Below, in pieces: positions 27,466 through 37,594 of a DNA stretch of 64,000 nt. The stretch spans positions 389,139 to 453,138 of the forward strand of contig NZ_JAGSPJ010000005.1 of the NCBI RefSeq assembly GCF_018139545.1, given 5' to 3'. This stretch comes from Affinundibacterium fentianense. Lineage in GTDB: Bacteria; Pseudomonadota; Gammaproteobacteria; Burkholderiales; Burkholderiaceae_D. Under the pieces are notes generated by a model. It was given only the letters and a program-made list of their open reading frames with translations. It had not been told where the DNA came from and did no database searches. Both the position numbers and the translations under genes were made by a program. The first letter of the stretch is position 1. The number at the start of each line of letters is the position of its first letter.

Positions 27466-28926
27466 ATGTATTCCCGTCTTTTTTCTCTGTCTACTTTGCT
27501 GTGCGTATTCACTGCGCCAGTTTGTCTAAACAGTGTTGCTGCGCCAGCAGTTCCCGCAGTGCCCACAGTCGCTGCTAAACAAGGCTTTCATGCGGTGCGT
27601 TTACCCGCTAGCTTTTTCTCTGAAAATCGCGCTCGTTTGCTCGCTGAGCTCAAAAAAATGGGACCCGGCACCATTGCTGTCATCAAATCGATGCCAGAAC
27701 AAAATCGTAATGGCGACAGCACGCATATGTATCGGCAAGACTCCGATTTTTACTATTTAACGGGAGTCGAAGAAGCGGAAGCAGTAGCGGTGTTGGATGC
27801 GGATAGCAATCAAGCCTACACCTTGTATGTGCGCAAACGCGATCAGCGTCGTGAAGCCTATGATGGTGCGCGACTCGGTGTTGAGGGGGCATTAAAATTC
27901 GGTGCCAATAAAGCGGAATCATTTCCCGCCGCGGAAGAGAGTTTAAAAAATGTCGTGAGCAAGGCGCAGCGCGTTGTGCTGGTATCCAATTTTGATGAAG
28001 ATTTCCGTAGAAAAATGCTCGATTGGATTTATCCTTTTGGCAGTGACAATAATCATTCTTCTCATAAGCGTATTTTGGTCGATGGTCGTCACCTCATCGC
28101 AGAAATGCGCGTCATCAAGCAGCCGGCAGAAATCGACATGCTACAACGCGCGGTCGACGTCACGGTTGCAGGACACTTGGCCGCAATGCAGGCATCGCTC
28201 ACTGCTGCCAACGAAGGCGAAGTTGCGGGTGGTTTTCAAGGCACAGTGCGTAGCTTAGGCGCTCGATTTACTGGCTACGATACGATTGCTGGTGCAGGGC
28301 GAAATAGCTGTGTTTTGCATTATTTGACCAATGATCACGACATCGAAGCTGGTTCGCTGATGCTCCTCGATGCCGGTGCGGAAGTCGGCTATTACACTGC
28401 CGATGTCACGCGCACTTGGCCAGTGTCGGGTCAGTTTTCTAAGGAACAAAAAGCCATCTACGAATTAGTATTGAAAGCGCAAAATGCAGCCATCGATTTA
28501 GTCAAACCTGGCCGCGTTCATCATGAAGGCTTCGACGCCGCCATGCGCATTCTGAGTGATGGTCTAGTCGATCTTGGCTTACTCAAAGGCGATAAAGACA
28601 GCGTTTTCAAAAGCGGTGCCTACAGCCGTTTCACCATGCATGGCATTAGCCATTGGATAGGCCTTGATGTGCATGATACTGGCGACTATCAAATGGAGCC
28701 CGGTAAACGTGGAGGACAGCGCGTCTTGGCACCCGGCATGGCATTGACAGTCGAGCCTGGCATTTATATTCCCAAAGATGCGAATGATGTGGATGCTAAG
28801 TGGCGTGGCATAGGCGTACGGATCGAAGACGTACTCTTGGTGACGCCAGATGGTAATCGCAACATGAGTGGCAAGTTGCCGCGCACGGTGAAAGATTTGG
28901 AAGCGGTTTTGAAGAAACGGAATTGA
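27466..28926 (+). CDS. pepP: Secreted Xaa-Pro aminopeptidase (M24B)
   Basis: A 486-residue protein with a signal peptide (MYSRLFSLSTLLCVFTAPVC, cleaved around residue 25), unlike cytosolic E. coli PepP. The N-terminal creatinase-like domain contains DSDFYYLTGVEE. The catalytic pita-bread domain has dimetal ligands: two Asp in LLDAGAEVGYYTADVTRTWP, His in FTMHGISHWIGLDVHD, Glu in TVEPGIYIP and Glu in VRIEDVLLVT. It removes N-terminal residues ahead of proline, here presumably from periplasmic or extracellular peptides. A perfect 14-base inverted repeat follows the stop. Confidence 0.9.
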   Translation: MYSRLFSLSTLLCVFTAPVCLNSVAAPAVPAVPTVAAKQGFHAVRLPASFFSENRARLLAELKKMGPGTIAVIKSMPEQNRNGDSTHMYRQDSDFYYLTGVEEAEAVAVLDADSNQAYTLYVRKRDQRREAYDGARLGVEGALKFGANKAESFPAAEESLKNVVSKAQRVVLVSNFDEDFRRKMLDWIYPFGSDNNHSSHKRILVDGRHLIAEMRVIKQPAEIDMLQRAVDVTVAGHLAAMQASLTAANEGEVAGGFQGTVRSLGARFTGYDTIAGAGRNSCVLHYLTNDHDIEAGSLMLLDAGAEVGYYTADVTRTWPVSGQFSKEQKAIYELVLKAQNAAIDLVKPGRVHHEGFDAAMRILSDGLVDLGLLKGDKDSVFKSGAYSRFTMHGISHWIGLDVHDTGDYQMEPGKRGGQRVLAPGMALTVEPGIYIPKDANDVDAKWRGIGVRIEDVLLVTPDGNRNMSGKLPRTVKDLEAVLKKRN

Positions 28927-28936
28927 ATTTGGCTTG

Positions 28937-28974
28937 TTAGCTACCGCATCCTCACAGCAAGATGCGGTAGCTAA
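28937..28974. terminator. Perfect 14-bp inverted repeat after pepP
   Basis: TTAGCTACCGCATC and GATGCGGTAGCTAA flank a ten-base loop. The hairpin lies between the convergent pepP and LytTR genes. There is no T run on either side, so it may be a processing or Rho-linked structure and not a classic terminator. Confidence 0.55.
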
Positions 28975-29037
28975 GTTAAAGCAACGCTGCAATGGATCGT
29001 TGACTTGGCCTTACCTGACAAATCAGCGGCCGGGAAT

Positions 29038-29823
29038 CTACATCTGCTTAAAATGATGCAAATAACTACGACTAACCGGTAGCTTATCAGCGCGACCTTT
29101 CATAAACACGGTAGCCGTCTCGTTCTCACCGCGCGTCACGTGACTCACCATATTCATATTCACCACCACTGAACGATGTACTTGAACAAAGTGGGTGGCG
29201 TCGAGTTGGTCTAGCAGTTCTTTGAGTGAGCTACGAATTAAGGCTTCAGCGGGTTTGCCGTCTTCGCCGCGCCAAGCGATTAGCGTGTATTTTTCATCTG
29301 AACGTAAGAAGTCGATATCCGTGACTGGGATCATACGTAATGATTGACCGACCATAGCTTTAATCCAGCGCAAGGGCTCTGGTGCCGCTTTCTTTTGCAG
29401 TCGCGCTTCTAATTTATCCAATAAATTCTCGATGTCGGGCGCTTCTTGTGCGCTTCCTATACGTTCGCGTATACGCGCAACGGTATCGGCGAGGCGCACT
29501 GGATCGACTGGTTTGACGAGATAATCCAAGGCGCCTTGTGTGAAGGCTTCTACCGCGTACTCACTGTATGCCGTGACAAACACCAAATGGACGCCACGCC
29601 CGATTTGTCGTGCAGCTTCGATGCCGGTCATGCCTGGCATGTGCACGTCGAGAAAACATACAGTCGGCTTATGTGCTTGGTATTGTTCGACCGCTTCGCG
29701 TCCATTGCGTGCTTCTGCGACGATGCTTAATTCGGGCCAAGTCTGCGCTAGCATGCGGGTGAGTGAACTCCGCAAAAGAGGTTCGTCATCGGCGATCAGT
29801 GCGGTAGGGCGGGATGAGCTCAT
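29038..29823 (-). CDS. LytTR-family response regulator
   Basis: Response regulator of 261 residues. The receiver domain (1-125) has phospho-acceptor Asp59 in CFLDVHMPGMTG, acidic residues ADDE at 11-14, the conserved Thr in VTAYSEYA and Lys in LVKPVDP. The C-terminal LytTR DNA-binding domain (about 155-261) carries IDFLRSDEKYTLI and FVQVHRSVVVNM. The partner kinase lies 186 bases upstream on the same strand; that gap holds a long palindromic element. Target genes are not identifiable here; LytTR systems often control membrane proteins, transporters or surface polysaccharide. Confidence 0.93.
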   Translation of the reverse strand: MSSSRPTALIADDEPLLRSSLTRMLAQTWPELSIVAEARNGREAVEQYQAHKPTVCFLDVHMPGMTGIEAARQIGRGVHLVFVTAYSEYAVEAFTQGALDYLVKPVDPVRLADTVARIRERIGSAQEAPDIENLLDKLEARLQKKAAPEPLRWIKAMVGQSLRMIPVTDIDFLRSDEKYTLIAWRGEDGKPAEALIRSSLKELLDQLDATHFVQVHRSVVVNMNMVSHVTRGENETATVFMKGRADKLPVSRSYLHHFKQM

Positions 29824-29902
29824 ATTGATTTCCTATGACAAATTGTTTGTTGAACCCAGATTTTCCATTAGGCGCATCTTCGATGCTATTTGAGCGCTGG
29901 CG

Positions 29903-29989
29903 GCGCATTTTCGGTCATTTTTCACGTTCTTCGTTGCAAATAGCTCGCTATTTGCGCCTCATTCACGTCAAAACTGCCTCGAAAAGTGC
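29903..29989. repeat. Long imperfect palindrome between kinase and regulator (REP/MITE-like)
   Basis: An 87-base element centred on a perfect GCAAATAG-CTCG-CTATTTGC hairpin (29936-29955). The outer arms pair again: TTTTCGG...CATTTTTCACGT on the left matches the complement of ACGTCAAAACTGCCTCGAAAA on the right with few mismatches. This looks like a mobile extragenic palindrome or a structured RNA spacer, not coding sequence. Confidence 0.6.
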
Positions 29990-30009
29990 ATCCACCATCG
30001 TCTCAAATC

Positions 30010-31113
30010 CTAATGGAAATTCTGGGTTGAAGTAGTCAGTTGGGCTGGAAAGTTAATTTCTGCCAGAAAGCCATGCGGTTCAAGGGCAGTTAAGCTGAGC
30101 TGTGCTTGATCTGCAAATACTAAATGGAGACGTTCACGCAGATTGGCTAAGCCAGTGCCTAGGCCTTTGCTTTGTTGGTCGCTACTTAGGCCAATGCCAG
30201 TATCGCGCACTTGTGCCACGCAACGATCATTTTTTAATTGCACGCTCACCTCGATTTGTCCACCTTCTTCACTCGGATCAATGCCATGTCGCACTGCGTT
30301 TTCTACTAAGGTCAGTAAAGTCATGGGAGGGCAGGGTACTTTGAGCGCCGCTTCATCGACATGGAATGCATACTGTAATCGATCCGGCATCCGCATATGC
30401 ATTAATTCTAGGTAGGCGCGCACTAATTCCAGCTCTTGCCCCAAGCTAGTTTTTGCATTACTTAGATTTGGCACAGCCGCGCGTAAATACGCGATTAAGC
30501 TTACCAATACCGTTGATGCCTGAGGAGAACCCGAGTCGACTAATTCGCGTATATTTGCGAGCGTATTGAATAAGAAATGGGGCTCAACTTGCGCCTGCAA
30601 TAGACGCAGGCGCGAATCGAGTGCATCGCGTGCTAACTCACTACGCTCTAACTCAAACGAGAGTGCTTGCCTCTGTGCTTGTCCATTGATGTGGCGATAC
30701 AATGCCGACATCGCAATCCACGGCGAGAATAGTAATCCCGCACCTATCATCTGACCACATCCATCTAATTTTGCCTGGACTTGGTACCAAGGAACTGGGT
30801 CGCCTATAGTCGTTAAGGCATAGGCCAGTGCAGCCGCAAATGGCACCACGATTGCCACTGCCGCGATTTGAAGCACCCAACGTGCGACCCAGCGTGGCGA
30901 GCGTTTCGGCCAACGCTCGACAATGCCATATACAGCTAATTGCATCATCGCGATAAAAAATAGACGGATAAAAATCGTCACCCACCAAGATGCCCAGGTG
31001 AACTTCATCATAATACTGAGTATGAGGGTGCCCACCAAAACGACTTTGATGCGATCCCATCCAAACATGGCTGGAGGTGTCAATAAGGCGTTCGATATTT
31101 CTTTGCTATTCAT
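30010..31113 (-). CDS. LytS/YehU-type sensor histidine kinase
   Basis: Protein of 367 residues. About four membrane helices fill the first 140 residues (segments near 24-45, 48-65, 80-102 and 118-138). Then a short coiled coil, the His_kinase domain with phospho-acceptor His179 in VEPHFLFNTLANI, and an HATPase with N-box LVENAVRHGI and glycine box DTGIGLSSD. No extracytoplasmic sensor domain of any size is present, so the signal is likely sensed within the membrane. It pairs with the LytTR regulator downstream. Confidence 0.92.
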   Translation of the reverse strand: MNSKEISNALLTPPAMFGWDRIKVVLVGTLILSIMMKFTWASWWVTIFIRLFFIAMMQLAVYGIVERWPKRSPRWVARWVLQIAAVAIVVPFAAALAYALTTIGDPVPWYQVQAKLDGCGQMIGAGLLFSPWIAMSALYRHINGQAQRQALSFELERSELARDALDSRLRLLQAQVEPHFLFNTLANIRELVDSGSPQASTVLVSLIAYLRAAVPNLSNAKTSLGQELELVRAYLELMHMRMPDRLQYAFHVDEAALKVPCPPMTLLTLVENAVRHGIDPSEEGGQIEVSVQLKNDRCVAQVRDTGIGLSSDQQSKGLGTGLANLRERLHLVFADQAQLSLTALEPHGFLAEINFPAQLTTSTQNFH

Positions 31114-31606
31114 GATATAGGCCTGTACGAAGGTGGAGTAGTTGCAGTTCCTATTTATCTGAACGCAAACTAAGAATACTAAGGTTAAGCAGAGTTTACC
31201 CGCCTTGTTTGGATACGGCTATTTCTACCAGATGGTCGACGGTAGGCGGTAGTCGAACGACGTTATAGCTTGACCACTGGCGGCTACTTACCTGAGCTTG
31301 AGCGCAAAGCCGCTATTTCAACGTAACTATTCTTAGCATCAATTAAGCAGAACTAAGCAGAAAAATCGGTATTTCGATGCGTGATAAAAACAGATCCAAT
31401 TTAGGCGCTTTGAAATTCGACGATAGAAATCTGGCAAAAGACACACATTTCATGCCAAATATTCAAAGTTTTTGAAATTCAACAGAATTTCCTCAGGCTT
31501 TTTCACAATATATCAAAAGATATCTGCAAAAAAGTAAAGGCTATTCCAGCATGGTGCAGCGCAATAGGCTAGAATGAGTTTTTAATATCCGTCTAACCAT
31601 TTGCAG
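31114..31606. other. Divergent intergenic region upstream of the DUF3683 oxidoreductase
   Basis: About 490 bases between a leftward kinase and a rightward oxidoreductase. A possible -10 TAGAAT lies at 31571-31576, 31 bases before the ATG at 31607, without a clear -35. Nothing else, such as a tRNA or riboswitch, is recognisable. Confidence 0.4.
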
Positions 31607-34600
31607 ATGAATGCTCCAGCCCACCATTTAGGACTACCACCGCATCACGACAACGATGCTCAAGCTAGCGCAGCGCCAGTGCGTTTGCGCGAAATTCCTT
31701 ATAACTACACTTCCTTTTCCGATCGTGAAATCGTGATTCGCTTGCTAGGCGAAGACGCATGGCGTTTGCTTGATAGTTTGCGTGGCAAACGGCAGACCGG
31801 TCGATCTGCGCGTATGTTGTACGAAGTCTTGGGTGATATATGGGTCGTGCGGCGCAATCCTTATTTGCAAGACGATATGCTGGAAAATCCAAAGCGTCGC
31901 CAGGCTTTGATCGATGCTTTGAATCATCGTTTGCATGAAGTAGAAAAACGTCGCGTCGCCACCGACACCGTCAATGCCGAAGATGCGGACCGGAGTAATT
32001 CGGTTGAGATTTTGGTGAATGCGGCGCGCAAGGCGGTGGCGGATTTTTCCAAAGAATTTCGTGATACTTACGATCTGCGTAAAAAGGCGAGTAAGTTATT
32101 AGCCAAACATACGGCCAAAGACAATATTAAATTTGACGGTTTGAGCCGCGTTTCGCACGTGACGGATGCGACCGACTGGCGGGTTGAATATCCATTTGTC
32201 GTGTTAACGCCAGATACCGAAGATGAAATGGCGGGCTTAGTTAAATCCTGTATCACGCTCGGTTTGACGATCATTCCACGCGGCGGCGGTTCGGGTTACA
32301 CCGGTGGTGCGATTCCTTTGACGCCGATGTCCGCAGTCATTAATACTGAAAAACTTGAACAACTCGGCGCAGTAGAAATGCTGCGTTTGCCGGGTGCGGA
32401 TCGTGATTACGCCGTCATTTATTCTGGTGCTGGTGTGGTCACCAAGCGCGTGTCAGATGCTGCAGATAAAGCGGGCTTCGTGTTTGCAGTCGATCCTACT
32501 TCCGCCGAAGCGTCCTGCATAGGTGGTAATGTCGCCATGAATGCCGGTGGTAAGAAGGCGGTATTGTGGGGAACTGCGCTCGACAATTTGGCGTCATGGC
32601 GCATGGTCGATCCGAATGGCGATTGGTTGGAAGTCACGCGCCTTGAGCACAATTTCGGTAAGATCCATGATGTAGAAGTGGCGAAATTCCAATTGGAATG
32701 GACCCATCCGGGCGACAAGACACCATTCAAAACAGAGCTGTTGAATATCCCCGGACGCACTTTCCGCAAAGAAGGTTTGGGGAAGGACGTCACCGATAAA
32801 TTCCTCGCGGGTTTACCGGGTGTACAAAAAGAAGGCTGCGATGGTTTGATTACCTCGGCACGTTGGATTTTGCATCGCATGCCAAAATTTGCCCGTACTG
32901 TTTGTTTGGAATTTTTTGGACAAGCACGTGATGCCATTCCTAGCATCGTTGAGATTAAAGATTACCTCGATGGCGAAACCAAAAAAGGCGGTGCGATTCT
33001 CGCCGGCTTGGAACATTTGGATGAACGCTATTTAAAAGCGGTTGGCTACACCACCAAATCCAAACGTGGCGTGATTCCTAAGATGGCATTGTTCGGCGAC
33101 ATCGTCGGTGATGATGAAAACGCCGTCGCGCAAGCCGCTTCCGAAGTCATCCGCATGGCGAACGCCCGTGTCGGCGAAGGCTTTGTCGCAGTGAGTCCGG
33201 AAGCGCGTAAAAAATTCTGGTTAGATCGTGCCAAAACCGCAGCGATTTCTAAGCATACCAATGCGTTCAAAATCAACGAAGACGTGGTGATTCCGCTCGA
33301 TCGCATGGGCGAATATACCGACGGCATCGAACGTATCAATATTGAACTCTCGATACAAAATAAGTTGGCGTGTATCGCTGCATTAAAAGAGTTTGTCCTG
33401 CGTGGCAACCTTCCTTTGGGTAAAAGCGAAGATGCCGATGGCGATGATATTCCAGCGGCAGAATTGCTCGAAGATCGCGTTTCACAAGCGGATCAATTGC
33501 TAAGTGATATTGCAGCACGTTGGACGTATTTGTTGACGCAGCTCGATCAACCCTTGCGCGATGCGCGCGTGGAGTTGAACAAATTAGGTTTAGATAAACT
33601 CGATTTCGTATTTGAACAACGCTTGCAAAAGCAGCCAGATGCACGTTTGTTTGATGTGGTGCAAGACCGCACGGTAAGGATCTCTTGGAAGACTGAAGTG
33701 CGTGCGCCTTTGCGCCAAATATTCAATGGTGCAGCGTTTAAATTGATTTTGGATGAATGCACGGCGATTCATAAAAAAGTCTTGCGTAGCCGGGTCTTCG
33801 TTGCCTTGCACATGCATGCTGGTGATGGCAACGTGCACACTAATTTACCGGTTAATTCCGATGATTACGACATGCTGCAAGTCGCGCACCACGCGGTTGC
33901 ACGCATCATGGTATTGGCACGTTCTTTGAATGGTGTTATTTCAGGCGAACACGGTATCGGCATTACGAAGTTAGAGTTTTTGACCGAAGACGAGATCAAA
34001 GATTTCCGTGCGTACAAATTGCGCATCGATCCAGAAGGTCGCTTCAATAAGGGTAAATTATTGAACCTGCCTGAGTTCGCTGCCGACTTACGCAATGCCT
34101 ATACGCCTTCGTTTGGTTTGATGGGGCATGAGTCCTTGATCATGCAACAAAGCGATATTGGCGCGATAGCGAATAGCGTGAAAGATTGTTTGCGTTGCGG
34201 TAAATGCAAACCAGTTTGCTCGACTCACGTGCCGCGTGCGAATCTTTTGTATTCACCACGTAATAAAATTTTGGCGACGTCCCTGCTGGTTGAAGCCTTC
34301 CTGTATGAGGAGCAAACGCGTCGCGGTATCTCGATTAAACATTGGGATGAATTTTCTGACGTGGCGGATCACTGCACGGTTTGTCATAAGTGCGTGAATC
34401 CTTGCCCAGTCGATATTGATTTTGGCGATGTGTCGATGAACATGCGCAATCTCTTGCGTAAAATGGGACAAAAGAAATTCAATCCCGGCACTGCTGCATC
34501 AATGTTTTTCTTGAATGCGACTGACCCAGCAACCATCAATGCAACGCGTCAAGTGATGATAGGCTGGGGTTATAAAGCCCAGCGCTTTGGGCATGAATTT

Positions 34601-35599
34601 TTCAAGAAATTCGCCAAGTCACAAACCAAAACACCACCAGCAACGGTAGGTAAAGCACCGATCAAAGAACAGGTGATTCACTTTATCAACAAAAAAATGC
34701 CGGGCAATTTGCCGAAGAAGACGGCACGTGCTTTGCTCGATATTGAAGACGATAAAATCGTTCCGATTATCCGTAACCCACAAACCACCACGGCAGACAC
34801 GGAAGCGGTGTTTTATTTCCCAGGCTGTGGTTCGGAACGTTTGTTCTCGCAAGTGGGTTTAGCGACGCAAGCGATGTTGTGGAATGTTGGCGTACAAACC
34901 GTGTTACCGCCGGGCTATCTGTGCTGTGGCTATCCGCAGCGTGGTTCAGGCCAGTTTGATAAAGCAGAAAAAATGATGACGGATAATCGCGTGCTATTTC
35001 ATCGCATGGCGAATACGCTGAATTATCTCGATATTAAAACGGTCGTCGTGTCTTGCGGTACTTGCTACGATCAACTCGCGACCTATGAATTCGATAAGAT
35101 TTTCCCCGGTTGTCGCATCGTCGATATCCACGAATTCTTGATGGAGAAAAACGTCAAGCTAGAAGGTGTAACCGGCACGCGTTATATGTATCACGAGCCT
35201 TGCCACAACCCTATGAAATTGCAAGAGTCGGGCAAAACGATCAATAGTCTGATCACCACTGTGGACAATGTGAAGATCGAAAAGAATGAACGCTGCTGCG
35301 GCGAGTCTGGCACTTTCGCGGTAAGTCGTCCTGATATCTCGACGCAAGTGCGCTTCCGTAAAGAAGAAGAGATGAGCAAAGGTGCAGATAAATTGCGTAA
35401 CGATGGTTTCAAGGGCGACGTGAAAATTTTGACTTCTTGCCCATCGTGCTTGCAAGGTCTGTCACGCTACAACGACGATAGTGGCACCCAAGCCGATTAC
35501 ATCGTAGTTGAAATGGCGCGCCATATTCTTGGTGAAGACTGGATGCCAGAGTATGTCGCCAAAGCGAACAACGGCGGCATTGAACGCGTCTTGGTATAA
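31607..35599 (+). CDS. Large FAD-linked/Fe-S oxidoreductase with DUF3683 domain (D-lactate-dehydrogenase-like)
   Basis: 1330 residues from the ATG at 31607 (a TTG at 31601 is less likely). Order: DUF3683 (about 25-190); FAD-binding domain (about 190-430) with [12 protein letters not shown] and [19 protein letters not shown]-oxidase C domain containing [14 protein letters not shown] and SGEHGIG; a di-cluster ferredoxin part with [11 protein letters not shown] and [12 protein letters not shown] (about 865-945); and two CCG heterodisulfide-reductase-like modules, including [10 protein letters not shown] and CCGESGTF. The architecture fuses the three LutABC/GlcDEF-like functions in one chain and predicts oxidation of a 2-hydroxy acid such as D-lactate with electron transfer to quinone. 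It heads the block containing HIT, DUF971 and ubiquinone genes. The substrate is inferred. Confidence 0.9.
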   Translation: MNAPAHHLGLPPHHDNDAQASAAPVRLREIPYNYTSFSDREIVIRLLGEDAWRLLDSLRGKRQTGRSARMLYEVLGDIWVVRRNPYLQDDMLENPKRRQALIDALNHRLHEVEKRRVATDTVNAEDADRSNSVEILVNAARKAVADFSKEFRDTYDLRKKASKLLAKHTAKDNIKFDGLSRVSHVTDATDWRVEYPFVVLTPDTEDEMAGLVKSCITLGLTIIPRGGGSGYTGGAIPLTPMSAVINTEKLEQLGAVEMLRLPGADRDYAVIYSGAGVVTKRVSDAADKAGFVFAVDPTSAEASCIGGNVAMNAGGKKAVLWGTALDNLASWRMVDPNGDWLEVTRLEHNFGKIHDVEVAKFQLEWTHPGDKTPFKTELLNIPGRTFRKEGLGKDVTDKFLAGLPGVQKEGCDGLITSARWILHRMPKFARTVCLEFFGQARDAIPSIVEIKDYLDGETKKGGAILAGLEHLDERYLKAVGYTTKSKRGVIPKMALFGDIVGDDENAVAQAASEVIRMANARVGEGFVAVSPEARKKFWLDRAKTAAISKHTNAFKINEDVVIPLDRMGEYTDGIERINIELSIQNKLACIAALKEFVLRGNLPLGKSEDADGDDIPAAELLEDRVSQADQLLSDIAARWTYLLTQLDQPLRDARVELNKLGLDKLDFVFEQRLQKQPDARLFDVVQDRTVRISWKTEVRAPLRQIFNGAAFKLILDECTAIHKKVLRSRVFVALHMHAGDGNVHTNLPVNSDDYDMLQVAHHAVARIMVLARSLNGVISGEHGIGITKLEFLTEDEIKDFRAYKLRIDPEGRFNKGKLLNLPEFAADLRNAYTPSFGLMGHESLIMQQSDIGAIANSVKDCLRCGKCKPVCSTHVPRANLLYSPRNKILATSLLVEAFLYEEQTRRGISIKHWDEFSDVADHCTVCHKCVNPCPVDIDFGDVSMNMRNLLRKMGQKKFNPGTAASMFFLNATDPATINATRQVMIGWGYKAQRFGHEFFKKFAKSQTKTPPATVGKAPIKEQVIHFINKKMPGNLPKKTARALLDIEDDKIVPIIRNPQTTTADTEAVFYFPGCGSERLFSQVGLATQAMLWNVGVQTVLPPGYLCCGYPQRGSGQFDKAEKMMTDNRVLFHRMANTLNYLDIKTVVVSCGTCYDQLATYEFDKIFPGCRIVDIHEFLMEKNVKLEGVTGTRYMYHEPCHNPMKLQESGKTINSLITTVDNVKIEKNERCCGESGTFAVSRPDISTQVRFRKEEEMSKGADKLRNDGFKGDVKILTSCPSCLQGLSRYNDDSGTQADYIVVEMARHILGEDWMPEYVAKANNGGIERVLV

Positions 35600-35609
35600 G
35601 GTGAGATCC

Positions 35610-36023
35610 ATGCAATGTGAACTATGTGAAGTGGATGGCGGCGAGCTGATCGTGAAGAGCGAAAAATTTCGCGTCGTTTTAATCGACGACGCGAACTACC
35701 CCGGATTTTGTCGGGTAATCTGGAACGCGCATGTCAAAGAAATGACGGACTTAGCCATCTCGGATCGCTCCGTCATGATGCAAGCGGTGTGCAAAGTTGA
35801 ACAGGCGATTCGTGATGTGATGCAGCCGCATAAAATCAATTTGGCCAGCTTAGGCAATATGGTGCCGCATCTGCACTGGCACGTGATTCCACGCTACCAA
35901 GACGATGCGCATTTTCCGAATCCTGTGTGGGCGGCGACGGACAGAACTTCTGCTGAAGTAGAGGTCAAACGCGCTTTGTTACCCGCTTTGCGTGAAGTTA
36001 TTCGGCGTGAATTTGCGATTTAA
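35610..36023 (+). CDS. HIT family nucleotide-binding protein
   Basis: A 137-residue protein. AAGGTGAG at 35598-35605 fixes the ATG at 35610; the longer frame from 35508 overlaps the upstream gene and is rejected. The histidine triad is HLHWHV (H-x-H-x-H) near residue 91. HIT proteins hydrolyse nucleoside phosphoramidates or dinucleotides; this small Betaproteobacterial subgroup (with CELCEVDGGE at the N-terminus) has no assigned substrate. It starts ten bases after the DUF3683 stop and is clearly co-transcribed. Confidence 0.93.
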   Translation: MQCELCEVDGGELIVKSEKFRVVLIDDANYPGFCRVIWNAHVKEMTDLAISDRSVMMQAVCKVEQAIRDVMQPHKINLASLGNMVPHLHWHVIPRYQDDAHFPNPVWAATDRTSAEVEVKRALLPALREVIRREFAI

Positions 36024-36045
36024 TTAATATTGAAAAAAATATTAG

Positions 36046-36134
36046 CTGTCGCTCCTGCGAAGGCAGGAGCCCAGTGGCGTAGCTTGATCAACGCAAGACA
36101 CTGGATTCCTGCTAAAAGCATGCAGGAATGACAG
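36046..36134. repeat. Extragenic palindromic element (dispersed-repeat type)
   Basis: Left arm starting CTGTCGCTCCTGCGAAGGCA and right arm ending AGGAATGACAG are near-complementary over about 30 bases, including CCAGTG against CACTGG near the apex. This CTGTC-x-TTCCTGC...GCAGGAATGACAG layout is the kind of dispersed intergenic repeat common in Proteobacteria. It fills the gap between the HIT and DUF971 genes. Confidence 0.75.
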
Positions 36135-36183
36135 AAATCACGTCTGCAGTTGACTAAAACAATTCCCTATCGAATAAAAAAAA

Positions 36184-36615
36184 ATGAACCATCTACCTCC
36201 ACCAATCACCCACAAAGTCCATCCCACCACACTCAATGCCAGAACGGTATCGCGTTTGTTAGAAATCGAATTCGATGACGGCAAGCGTTTTGAGCTGCCA
36301 TTTGAACTCATGCGCGTGTATTCTCCTTCAGCCGAAGTACGTGGGCATGGTGAAGGGCAAGAGGTCTTACAAATCGGTAAGCGCTTGGTCAGTATCACGG
36401 GTATAGAGCCAGTCGGCAATTACGCGATCAAGCCAATTTTTACTGATGCTCACAGCACCGGCATCTTTACTTGGGAATACTTGTATTGGCTAGGCACGCA
36501 TCAATCAGCATTGTGGCAAGACTATTTGGCACGCTTGCAAGCGGCTGGTTATGCCGGTGAAGCAGGGCGTGATGCGGTTCCCGCACCTAAAACTGGACCG
36601 AAATGCGGTTCATAG
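36184..36615 (+). CDS. DUF971 (GBBH-like N-terminal) domain protein
   Basis: 143 residues consisting almost wholly of a DUF971/gamma-butyrobetaine-hydroxylase-like N-terminal domain: RLLEIEFDDGKRFELPFELM, then VYSPSAEVRGHG and the C-terminal GIFTWEYLYWLG. Stand-alone DUF971 proteins are linked to Fe-S and quinone metabolism in bacteria, and here the gene precedes ubiE as in many Betaproteobacteria. No catalytic residues are known. Start ATG follows an AAAAAAA run without a strong ribosome site. Confidence 0.9.
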   Translation: MNHLPPPITHKVHPTTLNARTVSRLLEIEFDDGKRFELPFELMRVYSPSAEVRGHGEGQEVLQIGKRLVSITGIEPVGNYAIKPIFTDAHSTGIFTWEYLYWLGTHQSALWQDYLARLQAAGYAGEAGRDAVPAPKTGPKCGS

Positions 36616-36682
36616 GTAATTTTTCGAAATTTCTACCGCAGAAATATTGACCTAAGTCCGAGTCGGATTCCCGATTCGGCTC

Positions 36683-36740
36683 TATAATCCCGCCTGTCGA
36701 TTTCTAGTAACGCAGTTTCAGACTCGTCGACAAGTCTGAA
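36683..36740 (+). promoter_or_regulatory. Candidate ubiE promoter -10 and leader hairpin
   Basis: Perfect -10 TATAAT at 36683-36688; no good -35 at 16-18 bases (TTGACC at 36647 is 30 bases away). The leader contains a perfect inverted repeat TTCAGACT/AGTCTGAA at 36717-36740 with an eight-base loop, about 47 bases before the ubiE ATG. The hairpin could shape mRNA stability or translation. Confidence 0.45.
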
Positions 36741-36786
36741 AAACCGCGTAGAAATCCTAATCTTTCATTCTCTGCAGAGTACCAAG

Positions 36787-37545
36787 ATGAGCGAGCAAGT
36801 AAATAAAACGGATGGGACGACTACCCATTTCGGTTACACCACGGTGGCTGAAGAAGAAAAAGTCCATAAAGTAGCGGAAGTTTTTCATTCGGTCGCTGCG
36901 AAATATGATGTGATGAACGATTTGATGTCTGCTGGTTTGCATCGTATCTGGAAAATTTTTACGATTGCGCAAGCGGGCGTACGTCCTGGATTTAGAGTGT
37001 TGGATATCGCTGGTGGAACTGGTGATTTGGCCAAAGAATTTGTTAAGCAGGCCGGTAAAACGGGGGAAGTTTGGCATACCGATATCAATGAGTCGATGTT
37101 GCGCGTTGGTCGTGATCGTCTCTTGAATAAGGGTTTGATTACCCCAACTTTGTTGTGTGACGCAGAGAAATTACCGTTTCCGGATAATTATTTTGATCGC
37201 GTCAGCGTCGCATTTGGTTTGCGCAATATGACGCACAAAGATCAGGCGTTGGCAGAAATGCGTAGGGTTTTAAAGCCGGGTGGGAAATTGTTGGTACTGG
37301 AATTTTCCAAAGTGCCAGAAGTTTTGCAAAAGCCGTATGACTTGTATTCGTTCAAGGTTTTACCTTGGTTAGGGCAAAAAATCGCGAACGATGCTGATAG
37401 TTATCGTTACTTAGCAGAATCGATACGCATGCATCCCGATCAAGAAACGCTCAAAGGCATGATGCAAGAAGCAGGTTTGGAACGCGTGGAATATTTTAAT
37501 TTGACCGCAGGTGTGGCGGCGTTACACACAGGGGTTAAGTTATAA
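36787..37545 (+). CDS. ubiE: Ubiquinone/menaquinone C-methyltransferase
   Basis: SAM-dependent methyltransferase of 252 residues. Family signatures are intact: [18 protein letters not shown], the SAM loop [35 protein letters not shown] and the C-terminal [17 protein letters not shown]. It adds the C-methyl group of the benzoquinol ring in ubiquinone synthesis in the cytoplasm, in a lipid-associated Ubi complex. It stands upstream of ubiJ and ubiB, which serve the same pathway. Confidence 0.98.
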   Translation: MSEQVNKTDGTTTHFGYTTVAEEEKVHKVAEVFHSVAAKYDVMNDLMSAGLHRIWKIFTIAQAGVRPGFRVLDIAGGTGDLAKEFVKQAGKTGEVWHTDINESMLRVGRDRLLNKGLITPTLLCDAEKLPFPDNYFDRVSVAFGLRNMTHKDQALAEMRRVLKPGGKLLVLEFSKVPEVLQKPYDLYSFKVLPWLGQKIANDADSYRYLAESIRMHPDQETLKGMMQEAGLERVEYFNLTAGVAALHTGVKL

Positions 37546-37594
37546 ACCAGTAGTTTTATTGGAATAGTGTTGGTAGTACAAAAAGGAGATTCAC

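Noticed and set aside
29835..30035. Short plus-strand ORF between the response regulator and kinase
   Set aside because: It runs across the nested palindrome and has no convincing ribosome site; structure explains the sequence better than coding.
32419..32946. Minus-strand 175-codon frame inside the DUF3683 oxidoreductase
   Set aside because: Antisense shadow of a strongly conserved coding region; no known motif or ribosome site.
35508..35609. Long N-terminal extension of the HIT protein
   Set aside because: It overlaps the DUF3683 gene in another frame; AAGGTGAG just before 35610 marks the real start.
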